A DNA stretch of 64,000 nucleotides from Deltaproteobacteria bacterium (GTDB lineage: Bacteria; Bdellovibrionota_B; Oligoflexia; Oligoflexales; Bog-1112): the NCBI GenBank assembly GCA_016186945.1, contig JACPKR010000020.1, positions 61,031 to 125,030 on the forward strand, given 5' to 3'. Each line of letters opens with the position of its first letter. Position 1 is the stretch's first letter. The notes beneath the pieces are model-generated. The model worked only from the letters and a program-made list of their open reading frames with translations, ran no database searches and was not told the origin of the DNA. The position numbers and the translations under genes are program-made. Below, piece after piece: positions 1-7,972 of this stretch.

Positions 1-2028
1 GACATCTCTCCCGATTTGATCGCCTTTGCCAATCTTGCAATCGCTAACGATCCTTTTAAAATTCTTTTCTTAGCCAAAGCTCCGCTTTCATGGTTCATTA
101 AGCAGTTCCCACTTCAGCTTACCGCTGATTCCTATGCCTATCCGATCATGTTTAAGCATATTCAAGGGATGAGTGGGACACTATGGAATCGACAGACATT
201 TCCGCAGTTCTTTGATCGTGAAATTCTCTCCGACACCATCGAAAACAGCCTGGCAATCATAGCGGATAAACGTGAAGAGTCGGTGGCTATCGTTTCAAAT
301 TTGTTCGCCAGCCAAAACATCGACAAGCGCCTAGATCAGATGATGTCGACTGGGGATTGCTCACTAATCGACATGGCTGGATTTTTTAAAGGCTACGAAA
401 CGACGGACCTTGCTAAGGCTCTCATTTTTCATGCCAATACTAGAGACTCGTTTAATAATGTCCTAGCTTATAACGTCACCAATAAGATTGTAGTTTTTAA
501 CAGGGACAAAGAAAGATTCACAGACTACGAAAAAAATCGCCTCGACCGTGAGGAAACGTGTGCCTTCTGGGATCTTCAGCACACGACCGGGTCAGACCTA
601 AAAGTCAATCGACACACTCAGGCCCTATTAACAGTGGGAAGGAGCAATACTCTCCGTGATTTTCTGCAGGCGATCTGGCGTTTGCGGGACCTTGATTCCA
701 CCCAGTCGTTTCGGATCGTCCTCGCTAAGGAGGAATTTGATTTTGTGCGCTCGGTGTTGATGAATGAATACAGGGATCTGAAAATCGGTGACGAACTCTC
801 TTGGCAAGAGCTGATCCTCTTTCTCGCTACCAACGAGGCAAATATTCTGAGCGATCAAAGCCTGCGAGCAGTAAAATCAGAACTCAAGTCGCTCTTGGTG
901 AAACCAGTCTTTGCGTCCTTTCTGGCGACTCATGAGTACGACTATGAAAGTGTGAAGTCATTGTTTGAAGTAAATATGACAAAGAATATCGCTAAGTCTT
1001 ATCTATCTCCTCAGCAATTAACCGACAGCAAGAAGGTCTTGCAGAGGGAGTGGGACAGGCAGTTAGCCAGCAACGTTTTCATTGAGCAAGGGGGACAGAC
1101 AGGTCGAGATGAATGGATCGAGAAAGAAGGCAATAGAGTCCTGCTTGAAGCTTCAAACAAGGTCAAACAGAGGGTACTCGGTTTTGAACAAGGTGAGGAC
1201 TATAACCTCGAGCAAGAAGTCGAGTTATCGCAAGAGCAGGAACAAGAGCAGAGCCAAGAACAAGAACAGGAACAGGAACAGGAACATAGTACCCACGAAC
1301 GTGACGCCATTCTGCAACCGATCGAATATGTCGATTTCCAATCAGCGTATTTTCAGAGCTACCTTAATGCCCCGGTTCGACTGGACTCGGGGAATCCCCC
1401 AGCCCACCCCTTCCTTTTTCTGCGTGATGCAATCGTTAAGGGCTACAAGCCTATTCTGCCTACCGACCCAGACGACGAAAAAATCACCGGAATGTTCGCA
1501 CCAGAGTTGATGATCAGTCTTAATGTGGCACCTGTTCACATCTGGACGGTGAGATTGTGGGGATTCGCACAACGCGAACTCGATGACCTCTTGATCGTGG
1601 CGGATGAGTCCTGGCAACAAATTGAGAGGATCGTGATGATGGATCTGTCAGACTTTCGGGGCTTCCCAGAGCACTCCCTAGCCAAATTCCGTGCAGTACG
1701 TTTGTCACTGGGAACCGGAGAGGTCGTTGAAGGTAGTAAACAAACCAGGGCAGAGATCTTTAGTGGACTTTCAGAAAAGGAGCAGAAAAAACTCACCCGA
1801 CTCATCGTTCAATGTAAGTTTATCGCAGGTCACCTTTTTTATAGGGGGCAGGAGAAAGACGAGCTCGTGTCTTGGTTGGGCGAATTGGTGACTAGCGGTG
1901 CGTGGACACCACAACAGATTCGTGATTTTTTCAAGGGACACATCCTCTACTACAAAGTGCAAAGCAGGCGTCACTTTGGCGAAAGTGACATTAAGAAAGT
2001 TATCGATCAACTCCAGATAAGGAAATAG
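1..2028 (+). CDS. C-terminal part of a large DUF3638/DUF3645-like protein (5' end outside window)
   Basis: The frame is open from the first base, so this is the 3' part of a longer gene; the TTG at 16 in the ORF track is probably not the true start. Around residues 190-225 the run TGSDLKVNRHTQALLTVGR, followed by a segment ending in WRLRDLDSTQSFRIVL, resembles the helicase-like conserved block of DUF3638 proteins (TRGIDLKLP...LTLGPG...ACMRMRKL). These are very large proteins of fungi, legionellae and chlamydia-like bacteria. Residues about 398-425 form a low-complexity Glu-Gln run (EQEQEQ), likely helical or coiled. The C-terminal 200 residues are well-formed globular sequence. No signal peptide can be judged because the N-terminus is missing. 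The biochemical role of the family is not established. Family assignment is from recalled motif similarity only. Confidence 0.6.
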   Translation, partial: DISPDLIAFANLAIANDPFKILFLAKAPLSWFIKQFPLQLTADSYAYPIMFKHIQGMSGTLWNRQTFPQFFDREILSDTIENSLAIIADKREESVAIVSNLFASQNIDKRLDQMMSTGDCSLIDMAGFFKGYETTDLAKALIFHANTRDSFNNVLAYNVTNKIVVFNRDKERFTDYEKNRLDREETCAFWDLQHTTGSDLKVNRHTQALLTVGRSNTLRDFLQAIWRLRDLDSTQSFRIVLAKEEFDFVRSVLMNEYRDLKIGDELSWQELILFLATNEANILSDQSLRAVKSELKSLLVKPVFASFLATHEYDYESVKSLFEVNMTKNIAKSYLSPQQLTDSKKVLQREWDRQLASNVFIEQGGQTGRDEWIEKEGNRVLLEASNKVKQRVLGFEQGEDYNLEQEVELSQEQEQEQSQEQEQEQEQEHSTHERDAILQPIEYVDFQSAYFQSYLNAPVRLDSGNPPAHPFLFLRDAIVKGYKPILPTDPDDEKITGMFAPELMISLNVAPVHIWTVRLWGFAQRELDDLLIVADESWQQIERIVMMDLSDFRGFPEHSLAKFRAVRLSLGTGEVVEGSKQTRAEIFSGLSEKEQKKLTRLIVQCKFIAGHLFYRGQEKDELVSWLGELVTSGAWTPQQIRDFFKGHILYYKVQSRRHFGESDIKKVIDQLQIRK

Positions 2029-2130
2029 TTTGGGAATAGTTTGGACTGACAATCACAATTTTCTTGACAATTGCTCCTAGACCAGACACAAATGCCGCCG
2101 TAAGATTCCTTTATCACTCATAATAAAGAA

Positions 2131-2628
2131 ATGACCATGTTACTTAGATCACTTCAACGGTTTTTCCTTCTCTTCACTCTCTTATTCGGCGTAACAAGCG
2201 TTGGATTTTCTGACGATGACTTGTGCATAAGTTGTGGAGAGGAATCCAGTACTAGCGGACAACTTTGCAAAGCCTGTCGGGTGGCCCCTGCGGTCAATTG
2301 CCGATGTGGAGATCCTACGGGAACGGACGGCAGATTGATGGTTCAATGTGAGACATGTAAGCGCTGGCAACATGTTGATTGCCTGAGTATTGCAGAAGGA
2401 GGAGAAGGAGATCCTGAAGATTGGAAGGACTATTCTTGCTGGCAATGTGAGGAACTTGGCGAAAGCGAAGAGCTTCGCCTTCTTCGTTGTTCGATACTCC
2501 CAGAGGAACCCTTTCCGCAATTCGAGCTTTCAGGAATGCCTCCAGATATAGCACGTAGGCTAGCGCTGGATGAAATTGCACAAGCTGCGTTACGAGATTT
2601 ATTGCGAAGGAAGGTAGAAGGTCTCTAG
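2131..2628 (+). CDS. Exported PHD-finger protein with an extra zinc knuckle
   Basis: A 165-aa protein. Residues 1-26 look like a signal peptide (basic start, LQRFFLLFTLLFGVTSVGFS, then DDD). Next comes a CxxC...CxxC knuckle (C32, C35, C46, C49), then a full Cys4-His-Cys3 PHD finger at about 55-107: CRC (57/59), CETC (73/76), H81, C84, and CWQC (103/106). The CxC first pair, the DGRLMVQC stretch and CKRWQHVDC closely follow MLL5/SET3/ING-type PHD fingers, which in eukaryotes bind the methylated histone H3 tail. A C-terminal acidic/Leu helix follows. PHD fingers are rare in bacteria and an exported one is unusual, so an effector or a transfer from a eukaryote is plausible but is inference. A TTGACA lies about 60 bp upstream without a clear -10. 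The neighbour upstream is the DUF3638-like gene. Confidence 0.75.
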   Translation: MTMLLRSLQRFFLLFTLLFGVTSVGFSDDDLCISCGEESSTSGQLCKACRVAPAVNCRCGDPTGTDGRLMVQCETCKRWQHVDCLSIAEGGEGDPEDWKDYSCWQCEELGESEELRLLRCSILPEEPFPQFELSGMPPDIARRLALDEIAQAALRDLLRRKVEGL

Positions 2629-2670
2629 GTTCGGCAGACCCGGGGTTGCGAGCGAACCGCTTCGCAGTAT

Positions 2671-2850
2671 ACTATAGTCTTTGAGAAAAAGAATTTGTGG
2701 AGAGGACCTTTTTTGCACTGTCATCCCGCGGCTTGACCGCGGGATCCAAAGAGGCAGCCTTCCTCGAACAAGTTGGATCCCGCGGTCAAGCCGCGGGATG
2801 ACAGGCTCGTAAAAGTTTGTCCCCAAATTGATTATCTTGAACACTATAGT
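2671..2850 (+). repeat. Family B repeat, copy B1, with its centre replaced by a family C palindrome pair
   Basis: The left arm (ACTATAGTCTTTGAG, then AAAAAGAATTTGTGGAGAGG) and the right arm (AAAAGTTTGTCCCC to GAACACTATAGT) match the two ends of copies B2 and B4. The middle of the element is absent and holds two inverted C palindromes. ACTATAGT occurs at both outer ends. Confidence 0.7.
2720..2802. repeat. Two inverted copies of the family C palindrome
   Basis: Core CCCGCGGCTTGACCGCGGG at 2720-2747 and its reverse complement at 2775-2802, about 27 bp apart. Each copy is a palindrome, and the two also pair with each other. Read as protein the element gives VIPRLDRGIQ or DPAVKPRDD, peptides typical of palindromic repeats of this kind. 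It explains the spurious upstream start of the 2773 ORF. Confidence 0.85.
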
Positions 2851-2853
2851 GAT

Positions 2854-3435
2854 ATGGCCTTTACCAACGAAGAACAAAAAGAGGTAATGCTGAAGGTTCT
2901 CTACCTAGGCCCCAAGGGATCTGGGAAGACCAGCAACCTCAAGTCACTTCTCGCTCTGGCTGGGGATACGACAAAACAAAGTGGAGCGAGCTTCTTTAGT
3001 CAGAGAAAACTTCCCTTCTTTGAATTTCTACCCTTGTCAGTTGGCTCGTTGAAACAATATAAAGTCAAACTGCACCTGTTCTCGTTTTCCCTAGATTCTC
3101 CGTTTGAGTCTCTGAGAAAAGTGGTGTTTACGGGAGTTGATGGTTTTGTCTTTGTAGCGGACTCGCGCGTGATTGCGATGGGGGACAACATAGAAAATCT
3201 GTCCTCTCTCCATTCAATATTCAAGGAAGAAGGTTACGTGGTATCTGAAGTTCCCCAAATCGTACAATTCAACAAACGTGACGAGAAAGATATCGCCCCT
3301 GTAAATGTTCTCAGTCAAGAGTTGAACCCCTTCCGAATGCCTGAAAAAGAAGCTGTCGCGACGCTTTCAAGAGGGACTGCTGAAACCTTGAGTTTACTCA
3401 CAAAACAAATCCTCAATAAGCTGGCTGATTCCTAA
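2854..3435 (+). CDS. MglA-like small Ras-superfamily GTPase with degenerate switch II
   Basis: A 193-aa protein aligning along its length with MglA, the polarity GTPase of myxobacteria and bdellovibrios. It has P-loop GPKGSGKTSN (about 19-28), FEFLPLSVG (MglA has FFDFLPLSLG), GVDGFVFVADS, and the base-specificity motif NKRD. The MglA switch II motif TVPGQ is replaced by FSFSLDS, so the Gly and the Gln used for hydrolysis are missing. It may therefore bind GTP but hydrolyse it slowly. I chose ATG 2854 because the ORF-track start at 2773 lies inside a family C palindrome. The stop overlaps the next start by 1 nt (TAATG), which implies translational coupling. No roadblock-type MglB is adjacent. 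Confidence 0.8.
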   Translation: MAFTNEEQKEVMLKVLYLGPKGSGKTSNLKSLLALAGDTTKQSGASFFSQRKLPFFEFLPLSVGSLKQYKVKLHLFSFSLDSPFESLRKVVFTGVDGFVFVADSRVIAMGDNIENLSSLHSIFKEEGYVVSEVPQIVQFNKRDEKDIAPVNVLSQELNPFRMPEKEAVATLSRGTAETLSLLTKQILNKLADS

Positions 3436-3839
3436 TGGCTCTTCACATCTATTGTCCAACAGAAAAAGTGATCCTGCTTGTTGGATTCCGCGCGGACAAA
3501 GGTCTCCTTGTGTTTCCTTCTCAGAACGATCGTTTCCCAGGGATCCTCTTTGACAACGTAGCTGGGCACTTTATCAACGACATGATTAGAGATAGGGTGG
3601 AAGCCTTAACGGAGGGCGGACAAAGGGGTCTTCGCCTCAACATCGAACAAGAGTTTGCAGAACGCATGAGTCTGCCTGACGGGCAAGAAGCAACACTTTA
3701 CCTCGGGGTGGTCGGGGAATTTGCAGGGTCCTTGTCCCCCGACTGGAAAACGCTTCCCGAACTCATAAGAAAGATGCCCAAGGATAAAAAGCGAATCGCC
3801 TACATTAAAGCGTGGCAAATTTTATCCGGCGGCTTATAG
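3435..3839 (+). CDS. Conserved-looking hypothetical protein coupled to the MglA-like GTPase
   Basis: A 134-aa soluble protein without signal peptide or membrane segment. I do not recognise a family. It is not an evident roadblock/LC7 (MglB) protein and it lacks a NUDIX box. It starts with a hydrophobic beta-rich half (VILLVGFRADKGLLVFPS) and ends with a basic helix-rich tail (PELIRKMPKDKKRIAYIKAW). Its ATG overlaps the stop of the MglA-like gene, so the two products are probably made together, and this could be a partner or regulator of that GTPase (inference from position). It converges with the aspartokinase gene, with 6 bp of 3' overlap. Confidence 0.6.
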   Translation: MALHIYCPTEKVILLVGFRADKGLLVFPSQNDRFPGILFDNVAGHFINDMIRDRVEALTEGGQRGLRLNIEQEFAERMSLPDGQEATLYLGVVGEFAGSLSPDWKTLPELIRKMPKDKKRIAYIKAWQILSGGL

Positions 3840-5036
3840 GGTGTCATGGACGAGATTTAAATATTGCTCTTCCTTGTCCCCATGAACGAGAAGATTGATG
3901 CTCGTATCTTGAACTTCAAAAAGTACGGGAGCTTCGGGCAGGACACTCCAAAGCTTGTCGAGTATTTCTGGAGCCTGACGAAAGCCGGACCCCACTATTG
4001 AGAGCGTTGCCATCTGTTTAAGGCACAGGGTGACATTGAGCTGGCCCCCATCTTCCAAAACCACTGAAGTTTGAAAATCAAGGAAAGGTGCCAGCAGACT
4101 TTCCCCCAACACGGTTTCTACAAACGAGCGAGAGTCCCGATTTTCGACTCGAAACAGCGCTGGCATCCCCTCATGCTTCCAAAGCCACTGCAACCCCTTA
4201 CTGATGGCTGACGTGGAATTCATGGTCAGTTCATACTGAAGCAAAACCTGCGACGCTTTACTTGTGACTGCTAAGATTTGTGCAGATTCCATTTGATTTC
4301 CTTCCACCCTAGTCCCCCCAAGCTCCGGTGTTTGGGAATTGAGGATGACTACGGGCATTTTGAATTTCTGCGCGAGGAACGCCCCGCGATGATGCATGAC
4401 ACCTGCCCCAGCGTGAGCGAGTTGCGTCATCATGCCCCATGATAAAAAAGATAGGGGTCGGGCCTTGGGAACTTTCCGCGGGTCCGCGCTCATAACCCCT
4501 GGGACATCGGTATAAATCTGGCACTCGCGCGCTTCCAAAGCTATCGCCAAAGCCACTGCCGTCAAGTCCGAGCCGCCACGGCCCAAGGTTGTCACATCTC
4601 TTGTGACAGGGCTGACGCCCTGGAAACCGGCGATTATGACCACCTGATGCTGTTGAAATCCGTTCCGTATGCGATCGCCCAGAATTTTCTTGATCCGAGC
4701 GTTGCCGTGAACTTCGTCTGTCAAAATTCCACATTGCGAGCCTGTTAAAGAAAGGGCCGGCACCCCTAGGCGATGTAAGGCGATAGCCAGAAGGGAGGAA
4801 CTAATCCGCTCCCCCGCGGTGAGCAGCATATCTAACTCCCGCCGAGGTGGCATAGGATCCAAAGCTGTCGCCATAACGAGCAAGTCATCTGTGTAAGTCC
4901 CCATCGCACTGACTACGACTACAGCTTTGTTTCCCGTAGTTTCCACCGAGCGTTTTATGTGCTGTGCGACATTCATGAGACGCTCGATCTTGGCTACGGA
5001 TGTTCCGCCATACTTTTGAACTATAAGGGGAGACAT
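3834..5036 (-). CDS. lysC: Aspartate kinase
   Basis: A 400-aa aspartokinase that phosphorylates L-aspartate in the first step of the Lys/Thr/Met pathway. The N-terminal kinase motif KYGGTSV is at residues 8-14, followed by TAGERISSSLLA and TLGRGGSDLTA. The substrate/feedback region has TDVPGVMSADPRKVP. The C-terminal third fits the two small ACT domains (NSTSAISKGLQ..., LSIVGSGFRQ), so feedback control by an amino acid is expected. The ORF track extends to 5387 only because the frame stays open through a family A repeat; ATG 5036 is the true start because the family begins just before KYGGTS. Length is typical of monofunctional enzymes. Confidence 0.93.
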   Translation of the reverse strand: MSPLIVQKYGGTSVAKIERLMNVAQHIKRSVETTGNKAVVVVSAMGTYTDDLLVMATALDPMPPRRELDMLLTAGERISSSLLAIALHRLGVPALSLTGSQCGILTDEVHGNARIKKILGDRIRNGFQQHQVVIIAGFQGVSPVTRDVTTLGRGGSDLTAVALAIALEARECQIYTDVPGVMSADPRKVPKARPLSFLSWGMMTQLAHAGAGVMHHRGAFLAQKFKMPVVILNSQTPELGGTRVEGNQMESAQILAVTSKASQVLLQYELTMNSTSAISKGLQWLWKHEGMPALFRVENRDSRSFVETVLGESLLAPFLDFQTSVVLEDGGQLNVTLCLKQMATLSIVGSGFRQAPEILDKLWSVLPEAPVLFEVQDTSINLLVHGDKEEQYLNLVHDTL

Positions 5037-5088
5037 GGGAGCGCTCCGTTGTTTGGTTGAATAGGGTCTTCTTATCTCAAAACAACCC

Positions 5089-5153
5089 GTTTGTGGCAAG
5101 GAGGTGGTTTGGAGGAAACTGCGCAGCTGGTTCCTCCAAACAACTCGCTTGTG
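5089..5153. repeat. Family A repeat, short copy A1
   Basis: Contains the core GGCAAGGAGGTGGTTTGGAG plus the hairpin GGAGGAAACTGCGCAGCTGG/TTCCTCC, ended by inverted TTGTGGCAAG/CGCTTGTG. It lies between the divergent lysC and phosphodiesterase genes. Confidence 0.85.
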
Positions 5154-5214
5154 CGTGCGCATCGCTTTGCTATCGTATCCGAACGGATCGGGATTATAGC
5201 AATAAGGTGGATGC

Positions 5215-6006
5215 ATGAGAAAAGGCGAGGTGAAAGTTACCATACTAGGGTCAGGGACGTCTACGGGCGTACCTACAATTGGATGTCCATGCGAGGTCTG
5301 TCGCAGCCCAAGCCCTTTCAACAAACGTACCAGAGCCTCCATTCTCCTTTCACACATTGAAAATGGAACGAATCTGGTAATAGACACAAGCCCGGACTTT
5401 CGCGCCCAGGTGCTCCGCCACGACGTGACTCATCTTGAATATGCGCTCTTCACACACACCCACGCTGATCATTGTCATGGGCTAGATGACTTGCGAGCTT
5501 TTTACTTCTGGTCACGAAAACCGGTAGACTGTTGGATACGAAAAGACCATGCGAAGGATTTCCGCGCCCGTTTTTCCTATGTCTTTTCTGACACCGGCTA
5601 TTTGGGGACGGCTCCGCAAATTAAGTTGCACGCCATATCCGCTGGTCACTTTAAAGCGGGGGGCTATGACATCGAACTGATTAAACTTCCTCATGGCACG
5701 GAAACAACAAGCGCGTTCCGTCTCGGGCCGTTCGCTTACGCCACCGATTTCAAGTCGTTCCCGCCGGAGGCAATTGAAAAATGGAAGGGAAAGCTTGAAG
5801 TTTTTGTTGCAAGTGGTGTGCAATTCAAGGAACATCGCACCCACAGCTCGGTTCCGGAAACGATCGAGCTTTTTAGACAGTTGGAAGTCAAACGAGGGAT
5901 TATTACCCATCTTTCTCACGCGATCGACTACGAGAGGGACAGTCGGAACTTACCCTCTTTTGCTGAATACGCTTATGACGGTTTGCAATTCACTGTGGAA
6001 ATTTGA
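5215..6006 (+). CDS. MBL-fold phosphodiesterase, PhnP-like
   Basis: A 263-aa metallo-beta-lactamase-fold hydrolase. It has LGSGTSTGVPTIGCPCEVC at the N-terminus (the two-Cys structural-zinc segment typical of PhnP-type enzymes), the metal-binding motif HTHADHCHG, a later HGTETT, ATDFKS, and a final HLSHAID. PhnP cleaves phosphoribosyl 1,2-cyclic phosphate; close relatives act on other cyclic phosphodiesters, so the substrate is not fixed here. No other C-P lyase gene is nearby, which argues for a general housekeeping role. The ATG at 5215 has AAGGTGG at a suitable distance. The ald gene follows 12 bp downstream, so the two are probably co-transcribed. Confidence 0.8.
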   Translation: MRKGEVKVTILGSGTSTGVPTIGCPCEVCRSPSPFNKRTRASILLSHIENGTNLVIDTSPDFRAQVLRHDVTHLEYALFTHTHADHCHGLDDLRAFYFWSRKPVDCWIRKDHAKDFRARFSYVFSDTGYLGTAPQIKLHAISAGHFKAGGYDIELIKLPHGTETTSAFRLGPFAYATDFKSFPPEAIEKWKGKLEVFVASGVQFKEHRTHSSVPETIELFRQLEVKRGIITHLSHAIDYERDSRNLPSFAEYAYDGLQFTVEI

Positions 6007-6018
6007 GAAAGGGTCTCT

Positions 6019-7125
6019 ATGATCATCGGAATTCCCAAAGAAGTTAAGGTGAGAGAAAGCCGTGTGGCAATTGCGCCAGGAGGAGTCCGCTTGCTGCGTC
6101 AGGCCGGACATTCCGTTCTGATAGAGAAAGGAGCAGGACTCGGTGCCGGCATTACCGACACAATGTATGAGCAATCGGGAGCAAGGATGCTTGCCACGGC
6201 ACGGGAAGTATGGATACAATCGGAAATGATCATGAAGGTCAAAGAACCGATTTCCTCGGAATTTAACCTCATGCAGTCGGACCAGATCCTCTACACCTTC
6301 CTCCACCTTGCTGCTGTTCCCGAACTTGCCAAGGCTCTCATGGTGCGAAACGTACGAGCCATCAGTTACGAAACTATCGAACTTGAAGACGGTTCCCTAC
6401 CCCTTCTGACACCTATGAGTGAAGTGGCGGGAAGGGTAGCCGTGCAAGTCGGAGCGAAGTGTTTGGAAAAACACAACGGGGGAAAAGGCCTGCTGCTGGG
6501 TGGTGTGCCTGGGGTGCGCCGGGGGCGAGTCTCCATCGTCGGTGGAGGAGTGGTTGGGATTAACGCAGCGAAAATGGCAGTCGGCCTTGGAGCAGAAGTG
6601 ACGGTACTCGATATCAACCAGTCCCGTCTGGCCTACCTAGATGACGTCTTTGGCCCCAGAATTTCCACATTGATGTCGAACCCGGAAAACATCGCAAAGA
6701 TTATGCCTGAGACCGATCTTCTCATCGGTGCCGTCCTGGTCACAGGAGCGAAGGCCCCCTGTCTCGTCACGCGTTCTATGGTTGCATCCATGGAAGCTGG
6801 GTCTGCTATCGTTGATGTTGCCATTGACCAGGGAGGGTCCATCGAAACAATACGTCCGACAACACACGATGAGCCGATTTACGAAGATGAGGGCGTCATA
6901 CATTACGGCGTTACGAACATTCCTGGGGATGTCCCCCAAACTTCCACCTATGCTCTTACGAACGTCACTCTCCGTTATGCGTTGGAATTGGCGAACAAGG
7001 GTTTTTCGCGAGCCATGAACGAAAATGCGGCTCTTCTCAAAGGTCTCAATGTCTACAACGGAGGAATCACCCACAAGGCCGTAGCGGGGGCTTTGGGGAT
7101 GGAATACCGTCCGCTCTCAGCTTAG
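6019..7125 (+). CDS. ald: Alanine dehydrogenase
   Basis: A 368-aa NAD-dependent alanine dehydrogenase, interconverting L-alanine and pyruvate plus ammonia. N-terminal MIIGIPKEVKVRESRVAIAP and KVKEPISSEF are family signatures. The Rossmann segment VSIVGGGVVGINAAKMAVGL and AEVTVLDIN bind NAD. IVDVAIDQGGSIET and VTNIPGDVPQTSTYALTN complete the signature. AAAGGG precedes the ATG. It lies 12 bp after the MBL-fold gene. The hairpin of a family A repeat directly follows the stop and could serve as a terminator. Confidence 0.95.
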   Translation: MIIGIPKEVKVRESRVAIAPGGVRLLRQAGHSVLIEKGAGLGAGITDTMYEQSGARMLATAREVWIQSEMIMKVKEPISSEFNLMQSDQILYTFLHLAAVPELAKALMVRNVRAISYETIELEDGSLPLLTPMSEVAGRVAVQVGAKCLEKHNGGKGLLLGGVPGVRRGRVSIVGGGVVGINAAKMAVGLGAEVTVLDINQSRLAYLDDVFGPRISTLMSNPENIAKIMPETDLLIGAVLVTGAKAPCLVTRSMVASMEAGSAIVDVAIDQGGSIETIRPTTHDEPIYEDEGVIHYGVTNIPGDVPQTSTYALTNVTLRYALELANKGFSRAMNENAALLKGLNVYNGGITHKAVAGALGMEYRPLSA

Positions 7126-7126
7126 G

Positions 7127-7207
7127 ATTTCTTGGAGGAACCAGCTGCGCAGTTTCCTCCAAACCACCTCCTTGCCATAAGCGGGTTACACTCCTTGCCA
7201 CAAGCGG
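7127..7207. repeat. Family A repeat, copy A2 (minus orientation)
   Basis: TTCTTGGAGGAACCAGCTGC... to CCACCTCCTTGCC, followed by a second short CTCCTTGCCACAAGCGG end. It lies between the convergent ald and reductase genes, where its hairpin could act as a bidirectional terminator. Confidence 0.85.
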
Positions 7208-7208
7208 T

Positions 7209-7970
7209 TCAATTGTCGTAGGATTCCATCTTTATCTGTGCTTCGGGAACGCCTTGTTCCCGAAGGAATGTCGCAGTCAAATCCATCATCTCCTGCGGAC
7301 CACAGGTCATGAAAGTGGTCTTGCTGTATTCCCCCGCGAATGCTTTCTCCAGAAGAGCCTGATCAATCCGTCCGGACCAGAAGCCGGGCACTTGTTCCCT
7401 GCTTAGCGTCGTGATGAGCCGGACTCCTGCGATCTTGTCGCATTTCGTCAAGACAGGCCAGCTAATGAGGTCCTGTGTGGAACGGTAAGCGACAAGAAGC
7501 GTCATGCGTTGTGGTGTGCCCGGGCTGCCCAGTGCGTTCGCATATTCCCTCAACATACTGACGAAGGGCGTCACTCCGCTTCCCGCAGCAACCATAGCAA
7601 GGTGGCCCTTATCTTTGTCAGGTTCATAACAAAAGCGTCCTATGGGGCCCCTAGCACGGAGCACATCTCCCACTTTCGAAAAGTCCAGGAAGTAAGAACT
7701 CGCCTGCCCTCCCTGGATTTTTTTCACGGTCACAGCGACGTAATCGGCTTCGCACGGTGAGCTTGACATCGTATAGGAGCGCGCAATCGGTCTCTGTCCA
7801 AGCTCGTCGAATCGAAACGTCAGATATTGCCCTGCCGTGTAATCAAAGGCTCGTCCTCCCTCCTCATCATCCACAAAAAAGAAAGTCTTGGTATCGTGTG
7901 TTTCTTTCACGATTTCAGCGATACGAAGTTTCATCCACCCTTTTTTAAACCTTCTCGTTACTTCCACCAT
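7209..7970 (-). CDS. FAD/NAD(P)-binding oxidoreductase (ferredoxin-NADP reductase family)
   Basis: A 253-aa FNR-like flavoprotein. The FAD-binding barrel has RSYTMSSSP. The glycine-rich GRFCY and AAGSGVTPFVSMLREY mark the nucleotide domain, and MTCGPQEMM contains the conserved CGP. There is no C-terminal or N-terminal 2Fe-2S ferredoxin domain, so it needs a separate electron acceptor. It resembles the reductase modules of phenol hydroxylase or Hcr-type systems, but the partner is unknown. Start ATG 7970 has a strong AGGGGAG; it lies 2 bp after the stop of the upstream nitronate-monooxygenase-like gene, so the two flavoproteins are an operon and may work together. Confidence 0.85.
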   Translation of the reverse strand: MVEVTRRFKKGWMKLRIAEIVKETHDTKTFFFVDDEEGGRAFDYTAGQYLTFRFDELGQRPIARSYTMSSSPCEADYVAVTVKKIQGGQASSYFLDFSKVGDVLRARGPIGRFCYEPDKDKGHLAMVAAGSGVTPFVSMLREYANALGSPGTPQRMTLLVAYRSTQDLISWPVLTKCDKIAGVRLITTLSREQVPGFWSGRIDQALLEKAFAGEYSKTTFMTCGPQEMMDLTATFLREQGVPEAQIKMESYDN

Positions 7971-7972
7971 GG

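Noticed and set aside
1342-1620. Antisense ORFs within the DUF3638-like gene
   Set aside because: Shadow frames of a clear coding region, without ribosome sites or recognisable domains.
2773-2853. Upstream 27-residue extension of the MglA-like gene
   Set aside because: It is encoded by a family C palindrome plus the B1 arm; MglA homology starts at the next ATG.
5037-5387. N-terminal extension of aspartokinase in the ORF track
   Set aside because: It reads through a family A repeat and overlaps the divergent phosphodiesterase gene.
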